In this document: in pieces, positions 36,166 to 47,269 of the stretch
How positions within the stretch are numbered: position 1 is the stretch's first letter
Layout: the number at the start of each line of letters is the position of its first letter
Source: Stomoxys calcitrans
Taxonomy: Eukaryota; Arthropoda; Insecta; Diptera; Muscidae
Direction: 5' to 3'
Length of the DNA: 64,000 nucleotides
Assembly: GCF_963082655.1 (NCBI RefSeq)
Contig: NC_081555.1
Span: 29,311,266-29,375,265, forward strand
Translations under genes and position numbers: made by a program
The notes under the pieces: generated by a model
Told to the model about the DNA's origin: nothing
Seen by the model: only the letters and a program-made list of their open reading frames with translations
Databases searched by the model: none

Positions 36166-36900
36166 TGAGGTTGAATGGGTATCCCACCATGAAAATGAGA
36201 GTTCACTCGGTGGCCAGTCTGACCTGTGGTGATAAGAAAATGAAAACATTGAAAATATGTAATGAAAAGAAATTACAAGAACAGACTAGGGGGTAAGCGC
36301 CAATACGGCGCCATCGTATGCACTAATGCATGTTAGCACTATGTCGTGAAACTGGAGTCTATTCAGGGATACCACACATTCCGCCAAGAACTACGACCTC
36401 ACTGTCCTAGAACCCACGGCCTTGAGGGACGCCATATATGTATACTGATTTGAAAAACTGTAAATCCCTTCCCAGAATTTCCTTAACGGTTATCCTTATG
36501 GCACAGAGCTTTGACCGAAAGAACATACACTCGTCCGGCAGTCTCACCCACGAACCGATATTTTGTGTGCCGGAGTATGACCCCAATCCAATCCCTGTCT
36601 CCATCTTGGAGCTATCTATAAAGACCAAGGTATCATTCTCTTCAAACACAGGATTCGCTTCCCATTCCTCCCTACCGGGAAATTGAATTCCGAGAACACC
36701 CCTCCCTTGAAGCGTTCCTCTTATCTCCCGCTTTCTGGCTACATTATCTCCGATAGCCCTGTCACGTAGCATACAGTCACACAGGGAGAAACTCAGTTGG
36801 GCCCCGTGTAATTCTGGGCGGTGTCTATCCATCCATCTCCTCGTTATTAAATGTCCTCTCAATATTCAGGAAAGCCGCCATCGCGTATTCCTTCAGTAGG
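36165..36900 (-). mobile_element. Non-LTR family D fragment with RNase H-like frame
   Basis: The minus-strand frame 36862-36407 contains DTLVFIDSSKMETGIGLGSY, where the IDSSKME region corresponds to the RNase H TDGSK..G motif with Asp kept, followed by FRSKLCAIRITVKEIL, which replaces the usual F-x-AE-x-xAI. The 3'UTR at 36165-36400 shows 'gaatgggtatcccacc', as at 13200. Frames are truncated. Confidence 0.65.
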
Positions 36901-37209
36901 ACAGACGTCTCAACTTCTCGCACCACTTCGTAAAAGGCCGGTTCCTTCGACCTGCCCTTGAGGTATGCCTGAAGTTTTCCGACGTCAGACCCTCCCTCAC
37001 TTTATTTCTTTGTTATTAATACAATTGTTTAATAAGCATAATTGCCTCTTTACCTTTACGATACATTTACGGTACAATTACGGGAGCATAACTAGGCCTT
37101 AAGGTACAAAACTTGGAAAAATTAGCCTTTTAAGTAACCTATCTGTTTCTCACAGGTTTAAAGCTAGGATGTAAAACCTTTTTGCAGTTAGTTGATAAAG
37201 GTGTGGCAC

Positions 37210-37548
37210 TACTTGAAAGTGTTAGGTTAGGTTGAAAAGAGGTGTATGTCCACGCCACAATGGACATACACCTAAGCCAGTAGTCGGCTTATTGTGCGCT
37301 CTAAATACTAAAAACTAACCTCGAAAAAAAATGTAAGTCAGCAATTCGGTGCTGCTTACAAAATCCCTAATTGTTTTCCATACCATGCCCCTTTGTTGGT
37401 TTATGTCTGGTATTGTGTCCCCACCTAAGTATCAGTGTCTGTTAGCCGGGCAATGACATAGGAAATTCCCCAAAGTCTTATTATCCCCCCACATGCACTA
37501 CACATGCTATCACTTGCCGCAACAATTTTGAATAAGTGAGCTCGTTAG
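37210..37548 (-). mobile_element. Family A 3' end
   Basis: Starts 'gttaggttaggttgaaaag' and follows the 1515-1860 copy closely, including 'aattgttttccataccatg' and 'acacatgctatcacttgcc'. It breaks off in the cysteine-rich tail of ORF2. Confidence 0.7.
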
Positions 37549-38026
37549 GTTAGGTTAGGTTTAAGTCGCAGTCTGCCATTAGACTCACTTAGATGTTTTC
37601 CTCCATTGTCAGACCACAGGAACAAAAGAAGGAAGATGCCGTCTAGTTCCTACCGCTTAACTGTCCAAATCGCTTTAAAACGCCCAACAATTTGCGAATG
37701 ATCACATCACGGCTAAATCAGAAATGAGAACCTAAAGTGGAACTTATTCTGACTTACAGTGCGGGACACACACACAGAAGGTGTTCTATAGTCTCTTCTT
37801 CTTCGATGTCCTCACAGCTTCTGCAAAAGTCGTTACTAACAACCTTCAGTCTGTCAGCATGTTTTCCGATTAGACAGTGACCTGTTATGACGGACACAAT
37901 TACTAAGACATCTGATCTTGCCAGTGACAGCAAAGCGGCAGACCGCTCTTTGTGACCATTTATCATTCGTTGTCCTTCGGGCATGATACTGAAAACATAG
38001 CTTAGATGTCGCTTTGACAAAACCAT
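37549..38026 (-). mobile_element. Family C ORF2 C-terminal fragment
   Basis: The minus-strand frame 38026-37754 has SVITGHCLIGKHADRLKVVS and FCRSCEDIEEEETIEHLLC, the zinc-binding tail after RNase H in I/LOA/jockey-type ORF2 proteins. The terminus at 37549 begins 'ttaggttaggtttaagtcg'. It abuts the family A tail with no gap, suggesting nested insertion at a shared TTAGG-like motif. Confidence 0.65.
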
Positions 38027-39260
38027 TTCAACTGGTCATTGATATGCGTTTTCTCAAAGTAGCAAGGCTTTAGCATAAAAAGATTTCTACATGTTATCGA
38101 TAAATTTCTGTAATCTCTATTTTGCCATTGTTTCGATATACAAAAATAGTCGTTCTCGATATCCTGATAATTTACAGCTGCGTTCAAAATAATAGGAAAG
38201 CTACCACCTCATATTTCCACAAGTCAAATTATGTGGTATACCAACACCCAATTAAGTGATATTCTAAGGGTCTGTAAGAAACAAAATTACAAATAAAAGT
38301 TCTAGACATGAATGTCGACTTTCCATGCCGAAGTACATAAATTCCAAGATTACAGAAATAAATATCAAATTCTAAATTCAGCAGTTTAAAGTTTTCTTTG
38401 GCCAAACCATTTCAACTGGTCATTGATATGCGTTTTCTCAAAGTAGCAAGGCTTTAGCATAAATAGATTTCTACATGTTATCGATAAATTTCTGTAATCG
38501 TTTGATAAAAGCAATTCAAATTGATATCTAACCTTTCCAAATTCAGTAGTTTAAAGTTTTTTGATAAAACCATTTCAACTGGTCATTGTTATGCGTTTTT
38601 TAAAAGTAGTAAGCCATTGGCATAAAAGATTTTTAGATGTTATCGATAAATTTCTGTTATCGTTTATTTTAAACATTATCTGCCTATATTTTTCCATAGT
38701 ATCGATATGATAATTCTGTGTTCAAGGAATTCATATTTTCACAAGCCAAATTTTGTGGTATAAACAAAGAATGAATGTAAAAAGAGATCAAGTTGAAATC
38801 CTCAATGCCAAGTACTGCCAAAAATTAAAAAAAAAATTGTATGTCGGCGATCGCTTGGCTTAATATTATTCATTGAATCCTGTTCTAAATACAGCAGCTT
38901 AAAGTTTTCTTTAACAGAACCATTTCACTGGTCATTGATATGCTTTTTGCAAAGTAGCAAGACTTTAGCCTAAACAGATTTCTACATGTTATCGGACATT
39001 TTCAGTAATCGCTTGATATAAGCAATGCAATTCAAATTCATATCTAACCTTTCCAAGTTCACTAGTTTAAAGTTTTTTTAAAAAACCATTTCAACTGGTC
39101 ATTGTTATGCGTTTTTTTTTTTCAAAGTAGTAAGCCATTGGCATAAAAAGATTTTTACATGTTATCGATTAATTTTTGCAATCGGTTATTTTAAGGAGTA
39201 TCTGCCTATATTTTGCCATTGTATCGATACACAAAGATATTCATACACGAAAGCATAATC
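38018..39260. repeat. Tandem array with TTATCGATAA motifs
   Basis: 'accatttcaactggtcatt' (or a variant) occurs near 38022, 38406, 38569, 38929 and 39085. Each is followed at about 80 bp by 'acatgttatcgataaattt' or a decayed form. The spacing alternates (about 384, 163, 360, 156), giving a higher-order period of about 520 bp. Non-coding. Confidence 0.8.
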
Positions 39261-40860
39261 ATTTATAATAGAAAATTGGGAAAAAGGTCTTTAACCTAAT
39301 TTTTAAATTCTAATCATAATTGAAAAAATATGGAATATTATTTTCACTTTTGATATCAGTTTTTTTCCTTAAAGTCTGGTAAAGGTGAAAAACACATATT
39401 TTTCACGGTTAGTTCTTTGAAACACCACAAAAATCTCAATGATAACATAATACTTTTATGGAATTTTTTTCAAAAGTAATGAAGGAATGTCCTACTGTAT
39501 GAAATCAGCAAGTTTTTTTGCTTCTATCTAGAAAAAGTTATCATAAAAAATTTCGCTACAAGCGAATATAGTTCCACCCTTAACTCATCACACATGTTAT
39601 TTTTATTAAACTGTGTATAACAATATGTTTTAGTTTTATTTTTTTTTATTAATTGAAATATTATTTTGCATAAACTGGTCATTTATGCAAAAATAATATT
39701 GACTTTTTTTATGAAGAAAAAAGAATACTTAACACAATAATATAATTTTTATAAAAAAATTGGCTGTGAATACTTTATTTAAAAAGTAAAAAATATTAAA
39801 AAATAATAATAATATAATGAATAAAACATATATGAAAAGAAAAACTAAAGAATAATATGAAAACCTATATAATACTCATAATTAGCGAAAAAAAAGAAAA
39901 AAAAATAACAAACAAAACCAAAATCCCGCAAACACTTACGACTCAACATGATCAACGAAGCTAAAACAAAAACAATACCAGAAAATTCAAAACAAAAGCT
40001 AAAATAATTTCTAATTTAAGTTTATAAATTATAAAATGCAACAACAACAGAAAAATAAAACAAAAACAAGCGCAATAGTTTAAAACGGCTTTAAAAATAT
40101 AATTTTATGATAATCTTATGAAAAAAAAATATTTTCCAAAACATGAAACCGTTATAATCATATGAAATAGCAGCGGAAAAGGCAACAATATCAGACAAAA
40201 ATATAAGACAGTTTATATTGAATAAAAAAGTATAAATTTTAAGTTAGCCACTTAGAGTTTTCTAATAATGCGATTTTCTCCTTTAATATTGCCATCTGCA
40301 ACTGGTCATTGCAGCTGGCTTATTGAAGCCTGAAATCGTGTTTTTACAAAACTTGAAATCTCCCCACATTTTTTTAAATAGTCATTTAAGACAAAAAGAA
40401 ACAGATATTTCATTTTATTGCGAAAATATAGCAACACCAATTATTTAGCTTTTCTCTTTTGAGAAAAAAATGCTTCATCATTTCGCAATCTTCGAAATTA
40501 TTTATTTTTAAGTGTAAACGCATCTTCATTTACAATAATTACGATAATTTGTCCCTTCCCCCTCATACCTTGTCATACAAATGTACATGTAATTAAGTTT
40601 TAATTTATTAAATTTCCCTAGCTTAAGTTGTTATTACAATTATATTATAATAAATAAATTAAAAATGAAAACAACAAGAACATGCATAAATAAATTCATA
40701 AACATTAAAAAGAAATGCTGTACAATGAGCAATAAAAATACAAACCAAACCAAACAATTCATCAAAAATGCGATACAAACATAAGATTGAAGATTGACAA
40801 CACTTTTTTAATCTCCTTTGGGCACAGAGTTGTATTGCCTGACATTTAAGTCGCGTTTCA
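39261..40860. other. AT-rich non-coding DNA
   Basis: No gene recognised. Contains A-rich segments and AATAAA strings similar to 28.8-30.9 kb, with no dispersed repeat identified. It could be the far end of the NfI transcription unit or intergenic DNA. Confidence 0.35.
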
Positions 40861-40970
40861 AACCAACAACTTTGTTTTCTTTGGAGATTGATATTGAAAT
40901 AAAGACGAAAGAGAGGAAAACAATAAAAAAAACTATTTAAAATAATAAAAAATTAACCTAAACCTATTCA

Positions 40971-41266
40971 ATGGAGGGAATTATGGCACGGTAAGTTTTT
41001 TAATGATTTATTGGTAATAAATCAAATGGTAAATAAGTACTTAAATATTTTCTTTGGAAATGTACCGTTATTCAATACAATTTGAGTTCAATGCTTTTTT
41101 AAAAATTTCACAAATTAAAGCCCATACTGGGCTAAAAATGCGACTTACAGGAAAAGCCCTGCAGTCATTTCCAAAACGTAGTATAATGCAGAGATATCAG
41201 GCAAAAGAGATAGAGAAGAAACGTCTATTCCATGGAAATATGCATAGGGTCCAAGTCGAGGAATAA
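40971..41266 (+). CDS. Possible small two-exon gene, unrecognised
   Basis: An ATG at 40971 begins MEGIMA and runs into a good donor (CACG/gtaagt at 40991). An open frame to TAA at 41264-41266 encodes MRLTGKALQSFPKRSIMQRY followed by a charged tail. The frame is not restored by the obvious acceptors at 41120 or 41150; an acceptor at 41181 would fit but is weak. Either there is a different first exon, or this is a chance ORF. I do not recognise the product. Confidence 0.25.
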
Positions 41267-41559
41267 CCTCCGCAAATTTTATCATTGAATAAAACATCAG
41301 TTTGATGACTGATCTCTCAAGTAAATATAGGCAAATAAATACGGGCAATGTCTCAAGTAAATATAGAGGTGGTAATTTGGTAAAAGGTACAGTGAATGTG
41401 CTAAAGAAGATAGTTTAGGTTTAAGAGAACGCTCTAGAAGAAACGAAAATGAATACAGATAGAGCTCCCCCTAGTACAGTGCGAAACAGTAGAAGAAAAC
41501 TTGAAGGGGATTCCAATGCACGTGACAAAGATACTAAAAAAGGATCCAGCCACTTCAGC

Positions 41560-41700
41560 CATATTAGCGGCGAGGCTAGCATGTTCGCCTATGACGCTGA
41601 ACGCCAGGGTTCGAATCCTGGAGAGATCATCATAAAAAAATTATCAGCAGCGGTTATGCACTCCTAATGCTAATGCGAAGTTTTTGAGGAACTATGCCAT
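41560..41700 (+). mobile_element. tRNA-derived SINE copy
   Basis: 'ggcgaggctagcatgttcgc', 'gacgctgaacgccagggttc' and 'gaatcctggagagatcatca' give a box A/box B pair. The body 'ttatcagcagcggttatgca' and 'ctcctaatgctaatgcg' follows. It has the best-preserved box B (GGTTCGAATCC) of the three heads in the window. Confidence 0.7.
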
Positions 41701-41784
41701 TTGAAACAAGTAAGGAAGGGCTAAAGTCGGGCAAAGCCGACCTTTTAATACCTGACACCACATTGGATATGCAGGCTAAGTGAG

Positions 41785-42090
41785 ATTAGGTTGAAAAGAG
41801 GGTGAAAATATTAATCTGCCCCATGCCACTATAGGCACACACCTAAGCTAGTAATCGGCTTGTTGTGAGCTCTAAAAACTAAAAAGTAAACTCGAAAAAG
41901 GAAATCTATGTTAGGAATTCCATGCTACTTACAAAATCCTTAATTGTTTTCCATGCCACGCTCCTAAGTTGGCTCATGTCTTGTATTGTGTCCCCACCTA
42001 AGTGCCGGTATCTGTTAGACGCGAAAACCGGGCAATGAAAAAGCCGCAAGCCCTACGCATGCTATCACTTGCTGCAGCCGTCAAATTAAA
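41785..42090 (-). mobile_element. Family A 3' end
   Basis: 'gattaggttgaaaagagggt', 'cctaagctagtaatcggctt' and 'ccttaattgttttccatgcc' match 1515-1740 in the same orientation. It stops within the ORF2 tail. Confidence 0.65.
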
Positions 42091-42094
42091 AATT

Positions 42095-43080
42095 TACTTA
42101 AATTTGAAATGTAGAATTTCGATCAAAATCAATACATATTGTGGGAGCCATAGTGTAAATCGTTGTACACATTTTTGAGAAAATCGATTATGAGAAACTT
42201 TCGTTCCAAATGTTGTGAAGATCAAGTTTGTCAAAATCGGACAAAAATATATATGGGAGATTTATCTAAATCTGAACCGATTCCTATTAAATTCAATAGA
42301 AATACCGGGAGTCATAAAGGTATCCTTTGTGCCCATTTACGTGTGAATCCATTAACAAATGACCAAATTATTGCAATACTAGACCAAATTGGACGAACAT
42401 TTATATGGAAGCCATATCTAACAGAATCTCTCGTGCAAAGTTTCGTGAGAAACCAAATTATTGCAATACTAGTCCAAATCGGACGAACATACATATATAT
42501 GGGAGCTATATCTAACAGAATCGTGAGAATCGGTTTACAAATGACGGTATAATTCAATTTTAGTCCAAATCGGACGAACATATGTATGGAAGCTATATCT
42601 AAATCTGGACCGATTTCCATGAAATTTCCAATTTCATTTCCAATAATGTCAAGACTTATAATAGAAACTCATGCAAAATTTCGTGTGAATCGGTTAACAA
42701 ATGACCAAATTATTGCAATACTAGTCCAAATCGGACGAACATATGTATGGGAGCTACATATATCTAAATCTGAACCCATTTCTATGACATTCATCGATAA
42801 TATTGGACTTATAAGAGAAGCCCTTGTGCAAAATTTTGCAATTTTAGTCCAAATCAGATGAACATATATATAGAGGCGATAAATCCAAATTTGAACCGAT
42901 TTTTCCAAATTTCAATAAGCTTCGTCTCTAGGCCCAAGAAAATGCTTGTGGCAAATTAAAAGACGATCGGATGAAAATTGCGACCTGTACTTTGTATACA
43001 AATCAACATGGACAGACGGACATAGCTAAATCGAATCAGAAAGTGATTCTGAGTCGGTATACTTATAAATGGGTCTATCT
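42095..43080 (-). repeat. Tandem-unit interspersed element, reverse orientation
   Basis: The unit 'gaccaaattattgcaatact', 'agtccaaatcggacgaacat' and 'tatatctaaatctgaaccg' repeats about every 130-160 bp. It corresponds to the plus-strand units at 4640-5250. The right end contains 'atggacagacggac' and 'tgggtctatctctcttcc'. Confidence 0.7.
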
Positions 43081-44450
43081 CTCTTCCTTCTGGGTGTTGC
43101 AAACAACAGCTTCTGAAGCGGTGAATGGTGCACTCTGCGAAGTCGACCAATTCTTCTGATTAATAAACGTCCAGCTTTCAAAAGTTATGAATAAGGATAA
43201 CCGGTCGATGGTGAATACAATGGGGAGTTGGTCTAATCCCAAAGAAATAAAGGCTTGCAAGGATGCGATGGAAAATTCTGGTCAAGTGCTACACCTCCTC
43301 GTCATCCTAGTGGGGACATCCTCATTTACCGTGCAAAACGTGGAGCCTTCCATCTGCTCTGCCAAAGCTACACCCCGCTGGTCGTTAACTAGGGGAGAAT
43401 GCCATGACATGTGATGCGCATTGAAGTCTTCTAGAGCGATTATGGACAGACAGTAGGCCACCAATGTTGGGCCTGCTAACTCGGCCATTAATTGGTCAAA
43501 ACAGGCAATCGGCGGTATGTACACATTGTATAGCTTTATCTCGGCAGTACCGAACCTGTCGTCTATACACAGACATTCCATGTAGAGGTCGCCAGCGCCA
43601 GGCCCATACGAGATGGGTCTTTACTGCTATTGGTTATTTAAAGGCGCCAATAACTTGTCATATCCAGTATCATAGGCACTCACTATTAAAGCAAGAGCCA
43701 GTGCCGCCCGACTTCTCACTTAGCTACTCCATGTATGAAGCTTCCTACTATCCGACACTTGTGGACGGTAGCTCCCAGCTGAGCTTCTCGTTCTGAAGAC
43801 GAACACCCTTGGCAGCCAGTTGTACGTTTCGGATTGATCCGATAGAATACTTCATCGGCAAGGGCTGCCGCCTCGGTGTGCAACAAATTGCTACAACAAC
43901 ACCACACAAATCGGAGTTCACAGTTCCAACCCGTGTGATATTCATAACCATCGCGTACCGTTGGTTAGCTTTGTCTCCTGAATCGTGTCAACCAATATGT
44001 TCTTCGGACTATTTTGTCGATCTTGCCTGGGAGATCCATGCAATTAAATTACAAGAAAAATACACTTCTTGGCACTGGCCCAGGAATTTCGGGCCTGGGC
44101 CGTACGGTAGAGGTCGGAGGGGTCACATATTCCACAGCCGAAGACGACGACGACGTCGCTTTTGACATAAGGCCAGAGGTCCAAAATGCGCCCACTCTTG
44201 CACCGGCTACACCTCACCGACACCGACCGAATATGGAGGCGGTTCTGGCAAACCGAACAGCACCAGTGTCCGGGGTTGTATTTCATCCCGGCACGGACCA
44301 GAAGCGTGCGGAGAAGGCACTCTGTCTCTCCCACGATGAAAAAAGGACGAACATGTACACTGAGGCTGCAGCACCTACCTGGCCGATGAAGGGTTCCATC
44401 AGGTCAATCCGATATACAGAACCGGCTGCCATGAGACCGCTTTAGCTTGA
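43080..44450 (-). mobile_element. Truncated ORF2 of a jockey/BS-like non-LTR element
   Basis: Minus-strand order: a cysteine-rich N-terminal module (44334-44044, with GHWCCSVCQNRLH and SVRCSRCKSG), a leader region shared with other repeats (43960-43600), and an endonuclease-like frame (43581-43282, with KLYNVYIPPIACFDQLMAEL and LEDFNAHHMSWHSP, where the conserved GDFNAH has become EDFNAH). A C-terminal endonuclease part follows (43260-43075, LGLDQLPIVFTIDR). The RT is missing. Frameshifts show it is dead. Confidence 0.65.
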
Positions 44451-44499
44451 TCGTCTTTAAAAACCTTTATCCTTCCAAGGAATTCGCAAGAGGAGGAGG

Positions 44500-45040
44500 A
44501 GGACAAACCCGACCATATAATAACGGCAGAAATAGCCAACGATTTGACACATTTATTTTATTTCAAACTTAGTCGAAATTTAATTTTTATTACTTAGAAA
44601 ACTACGTCAAATTGTATTTTTATAGAAAATTTCGTTGAAATTTTAATTTTATAGAAACTTTCGAAGTTTTATTGCTACAGAGAATAGAAAAATATATATT
44701 TTTGAAATTTCATGATTTGCCAAAATTTTGTATAAAATTTATGTGGTCAAATTTTGAGTTTTATACAAATTTTGTCGAATTTTTTTCACAGGAGAATATT
44801 ACTTTGAAGCTAATTTTATAGAAAGTGTTATTTTTGTAGATGATTGATTTTTTTGTATTGAAGATTTTAAAAAAATTCTATTATTAGACTTACATCTTCC
44901 ACACAACGTCTCTCATCATTCCAGGGCACCGATTCCTTTTAATTTTTCAGTTTTTTCCTTTCAATATTTTCCTTTGTAATTCCTTATTAGTAATTTATTT
45001 TATTTATTCACACTTTTAGAGTTGTTTAACAACGCCTGTC
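44500..45040. other. AT-rich DNA with 'ttttatagaaa' repeats; 3' flank of gene 1
   Basis: The motif 'tagaaaatttcgttgaaatt' and variants recur. The same simple motif family appears at 50650-50800 and 57590-57740. On the minus strand an AATAAA lies at 45008-45003, about 40 bases past the stop codon of gene 1, and is a likely poly(A) signal. Confidence 0.5.
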
Positions 45041-45044
45041 TCTG

Positions 45045-47070
45045 TCAACTTTCAATAAAAGGATTTGAATTGGTTTCCACATTAGTGCGATGTGTCCTTA
45101 GATGCTGAGCAACACCTATTTTATTCTTATACATTTTACCGCACACTGGACATGGATGGTTGCGACCTTCCTCATGGGTGAATTCATGCTGGCGCATTGT
45201 CTTTTTGGTCTTAAAGGCTTTGCCACAGGTTTTACATCTAAAGCTTCTTTCATTCGTGTGAGTGCGCAAGTGCAAAACTAGCCGTTTCTTATTGGGAAAT
45301 ACTTTGCCACATATAGGACAATTTGCTTCGTTTTGAACCTCATGCACTTGTTTTCGATGTTCAATCAATGAGGATGGCATAGTATAAGATGCACCACATT
45401 TTTCACAGCAATAAGGCTTGGCACCAGTATGAGAACGCATATGGGCTTTAAGATCTACAATTTTAACAAATGCTTTGCCACATTCTTTGCATATCTCCGT
45501 TGCATCATTCATGTGACGTTTGGCATGGAAAGTATAGGCCTGCACATTGTAAAAGGCTTTATTGCAAAGAGGACAGGTTAGGGGCTCACAGTCATGCGCC
45601 TGATTTCTATGGACTTTTAGTTGTAAAGGATTCCTGTGTTTTCGTTCACATAGAGTACAATAGAAGGGACCGATGTGATCATCAAGAAACCTCATGTGGT
45701 CATAATATTCGGAAATGGTTCTTGTCGTGGATTTTTTACTTTGGGTGTAGCCTTTTTCTGTGGCAAAATGCCCATGAATACAGTAAAGGTATGTTTTTAG
45801 TATATTTTCTTCGACCTTTAAGCCCATTTCTGAATCTAAAGTTCTCCTCATTTCGGCAATTGCTTCCTGCCTTTTATTTGTGCATAGGTATTCCAAACAA
45901 CTGGTGTTCCATAAATGTGGAAGATTTTTATATATCTCCAATATCTGCATAATTTGTTGGGACTCCAAGTTTGCTCCACTCAACTTATCAATGGAATAGT
46001 TGTCCAGAAAAGGCTCAAGGAATTGCAACTTTTCAAAATACCAATCGGGCATAGTTCGACTTTTAAGTGTACCTCCACGCAATTCATTGGACCTCAAGCG
46101 ATTTAATTTCATGGCATAGCCATTTCGTATACGCTTGATTAGAGCAGCAGCATAACAACTAGTCATATCTAGGTTTAATTGCTGATTTAATTCTGCAGCA
46201 ATTGTGCTTAAACACTTTTCTCTTACATCGTTGGTTATATTTCTTTTGGGATAGAGTTTTCTATTCCACAAAACGGGTTGATTTTTATATGAGGCTATGA
46301 AAGTTATAAAATTACTTTCAGATCTTAGAAATTGGCGAACAAACGTTCTGGTGTTGTTGTCTTCTGCATACCACTGGAACGGAAAATGTATAATACATTA
46401 ATTTTAGAATAGTTTTGGAAAAAAATATTCAAGAATAATTTTAGGATCAATGAAAAGATTACGTTTTCATTGTAAACTAGTTATTATCCTTATAGGTTAC
46501 ACAGATATGAAACTATGTAGTTGGAATGAGTAATATTTTAGTTCATATCCACTTCATATAGCCAAAATTGAAAACCCCCTATGCTCTTTTACCTCATCGC
46601 CTGATTCACCATCCTCGTTTTTGAAGTGATCTACCGCAATTTCATAGATATCATTATTTTCTGGTATGTCAAATTTCTTTTGCTTCAGCATTGGTTCCTC
46701 CAAAGGATCCTACAATTGTTTGCTCAATAAGATTGGTTATTAAAGTATAAGGGCATTCACCACTTACCATTTCCGTAGTCGGCGTTAGTTCTCCTCTACT
46801 TATTTCCGGAAAATCTGAAAATCTTTCCTGAATATCAAATTGTTGATTTGTACTTTCGTCTTCTAAAGGTGAATCAACTTCCTCCTCATTTTCTAGTTCT
46901 TGCTCCTGTTCTTGTGAAAGATCTTCAGTGCCGTGAAGTAACTGATGATGTACCATAAACTCTTCCAAAAATGAAAAACACTCCTTGCACTGAGAACATT
47001 TTAGTATATATTGATCTTTTCTATCGAAGAGTATTTCCCCACAACTAATATAGTTCGAATACACATTCAT
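45045..47070 (-). CDS. MADF/C2H2 zinc-finger transcription factor, paralog 1
   Basis: Three coding exons on the minus strand: 47070-46768, 46709-46593 and 46373-45045. All junctions are phase 0 (donors ATG/gtaagt and GAG/gtaaaa; acceptors 'attgtag' and 'gttccag'), giving 582 residues. The start MNVYSNYISCGEILF leads into an N-terminal C2H2 finger (CSQCKECFSFLEEF..H). A Glu-rich linker follows, then two MADF-like helical domains (around FITFIASYKNQPVLW and ILEIYKNLPHLWNTSCLE), then seven C2H2 fingers. Finger 3 is followed by the TGAKPY linker. Expected role: nuclear DNA binding and transcription control. The layout resembles Drosophila MADF/C2H2 proteins such as CG1603 (from memory, not searched). 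Genes 2 and 3 have the same exon plan. An alternative is misjoined exons, but matching peptides in the paralogs make that unlikely. Confidence 0.92.
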
Positions 47071-47269
47071 ATTTAACTTGCAAAAACTCCTTTATTTTAT
47101 TTAAATTTAATGAAATTTAGCTCCTTTATTTTGTTTGTTTACATTTCCCCCTCAGCTGATTTGCGGTAATTATGAGGTCGCTCTGAACTAAGACATAAGA
47201 CCACTATATCCGTCAGAATAACTCGATAAAATTGTAAATATCGATTAATACAGACATAAGGTTGGTACC

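Noticed and set aside
45470..45952. 160-codon plus-strand frame
   Set aside because: Reverse-strand shadow of the zinc-finger and MADF exon of paralog 1.
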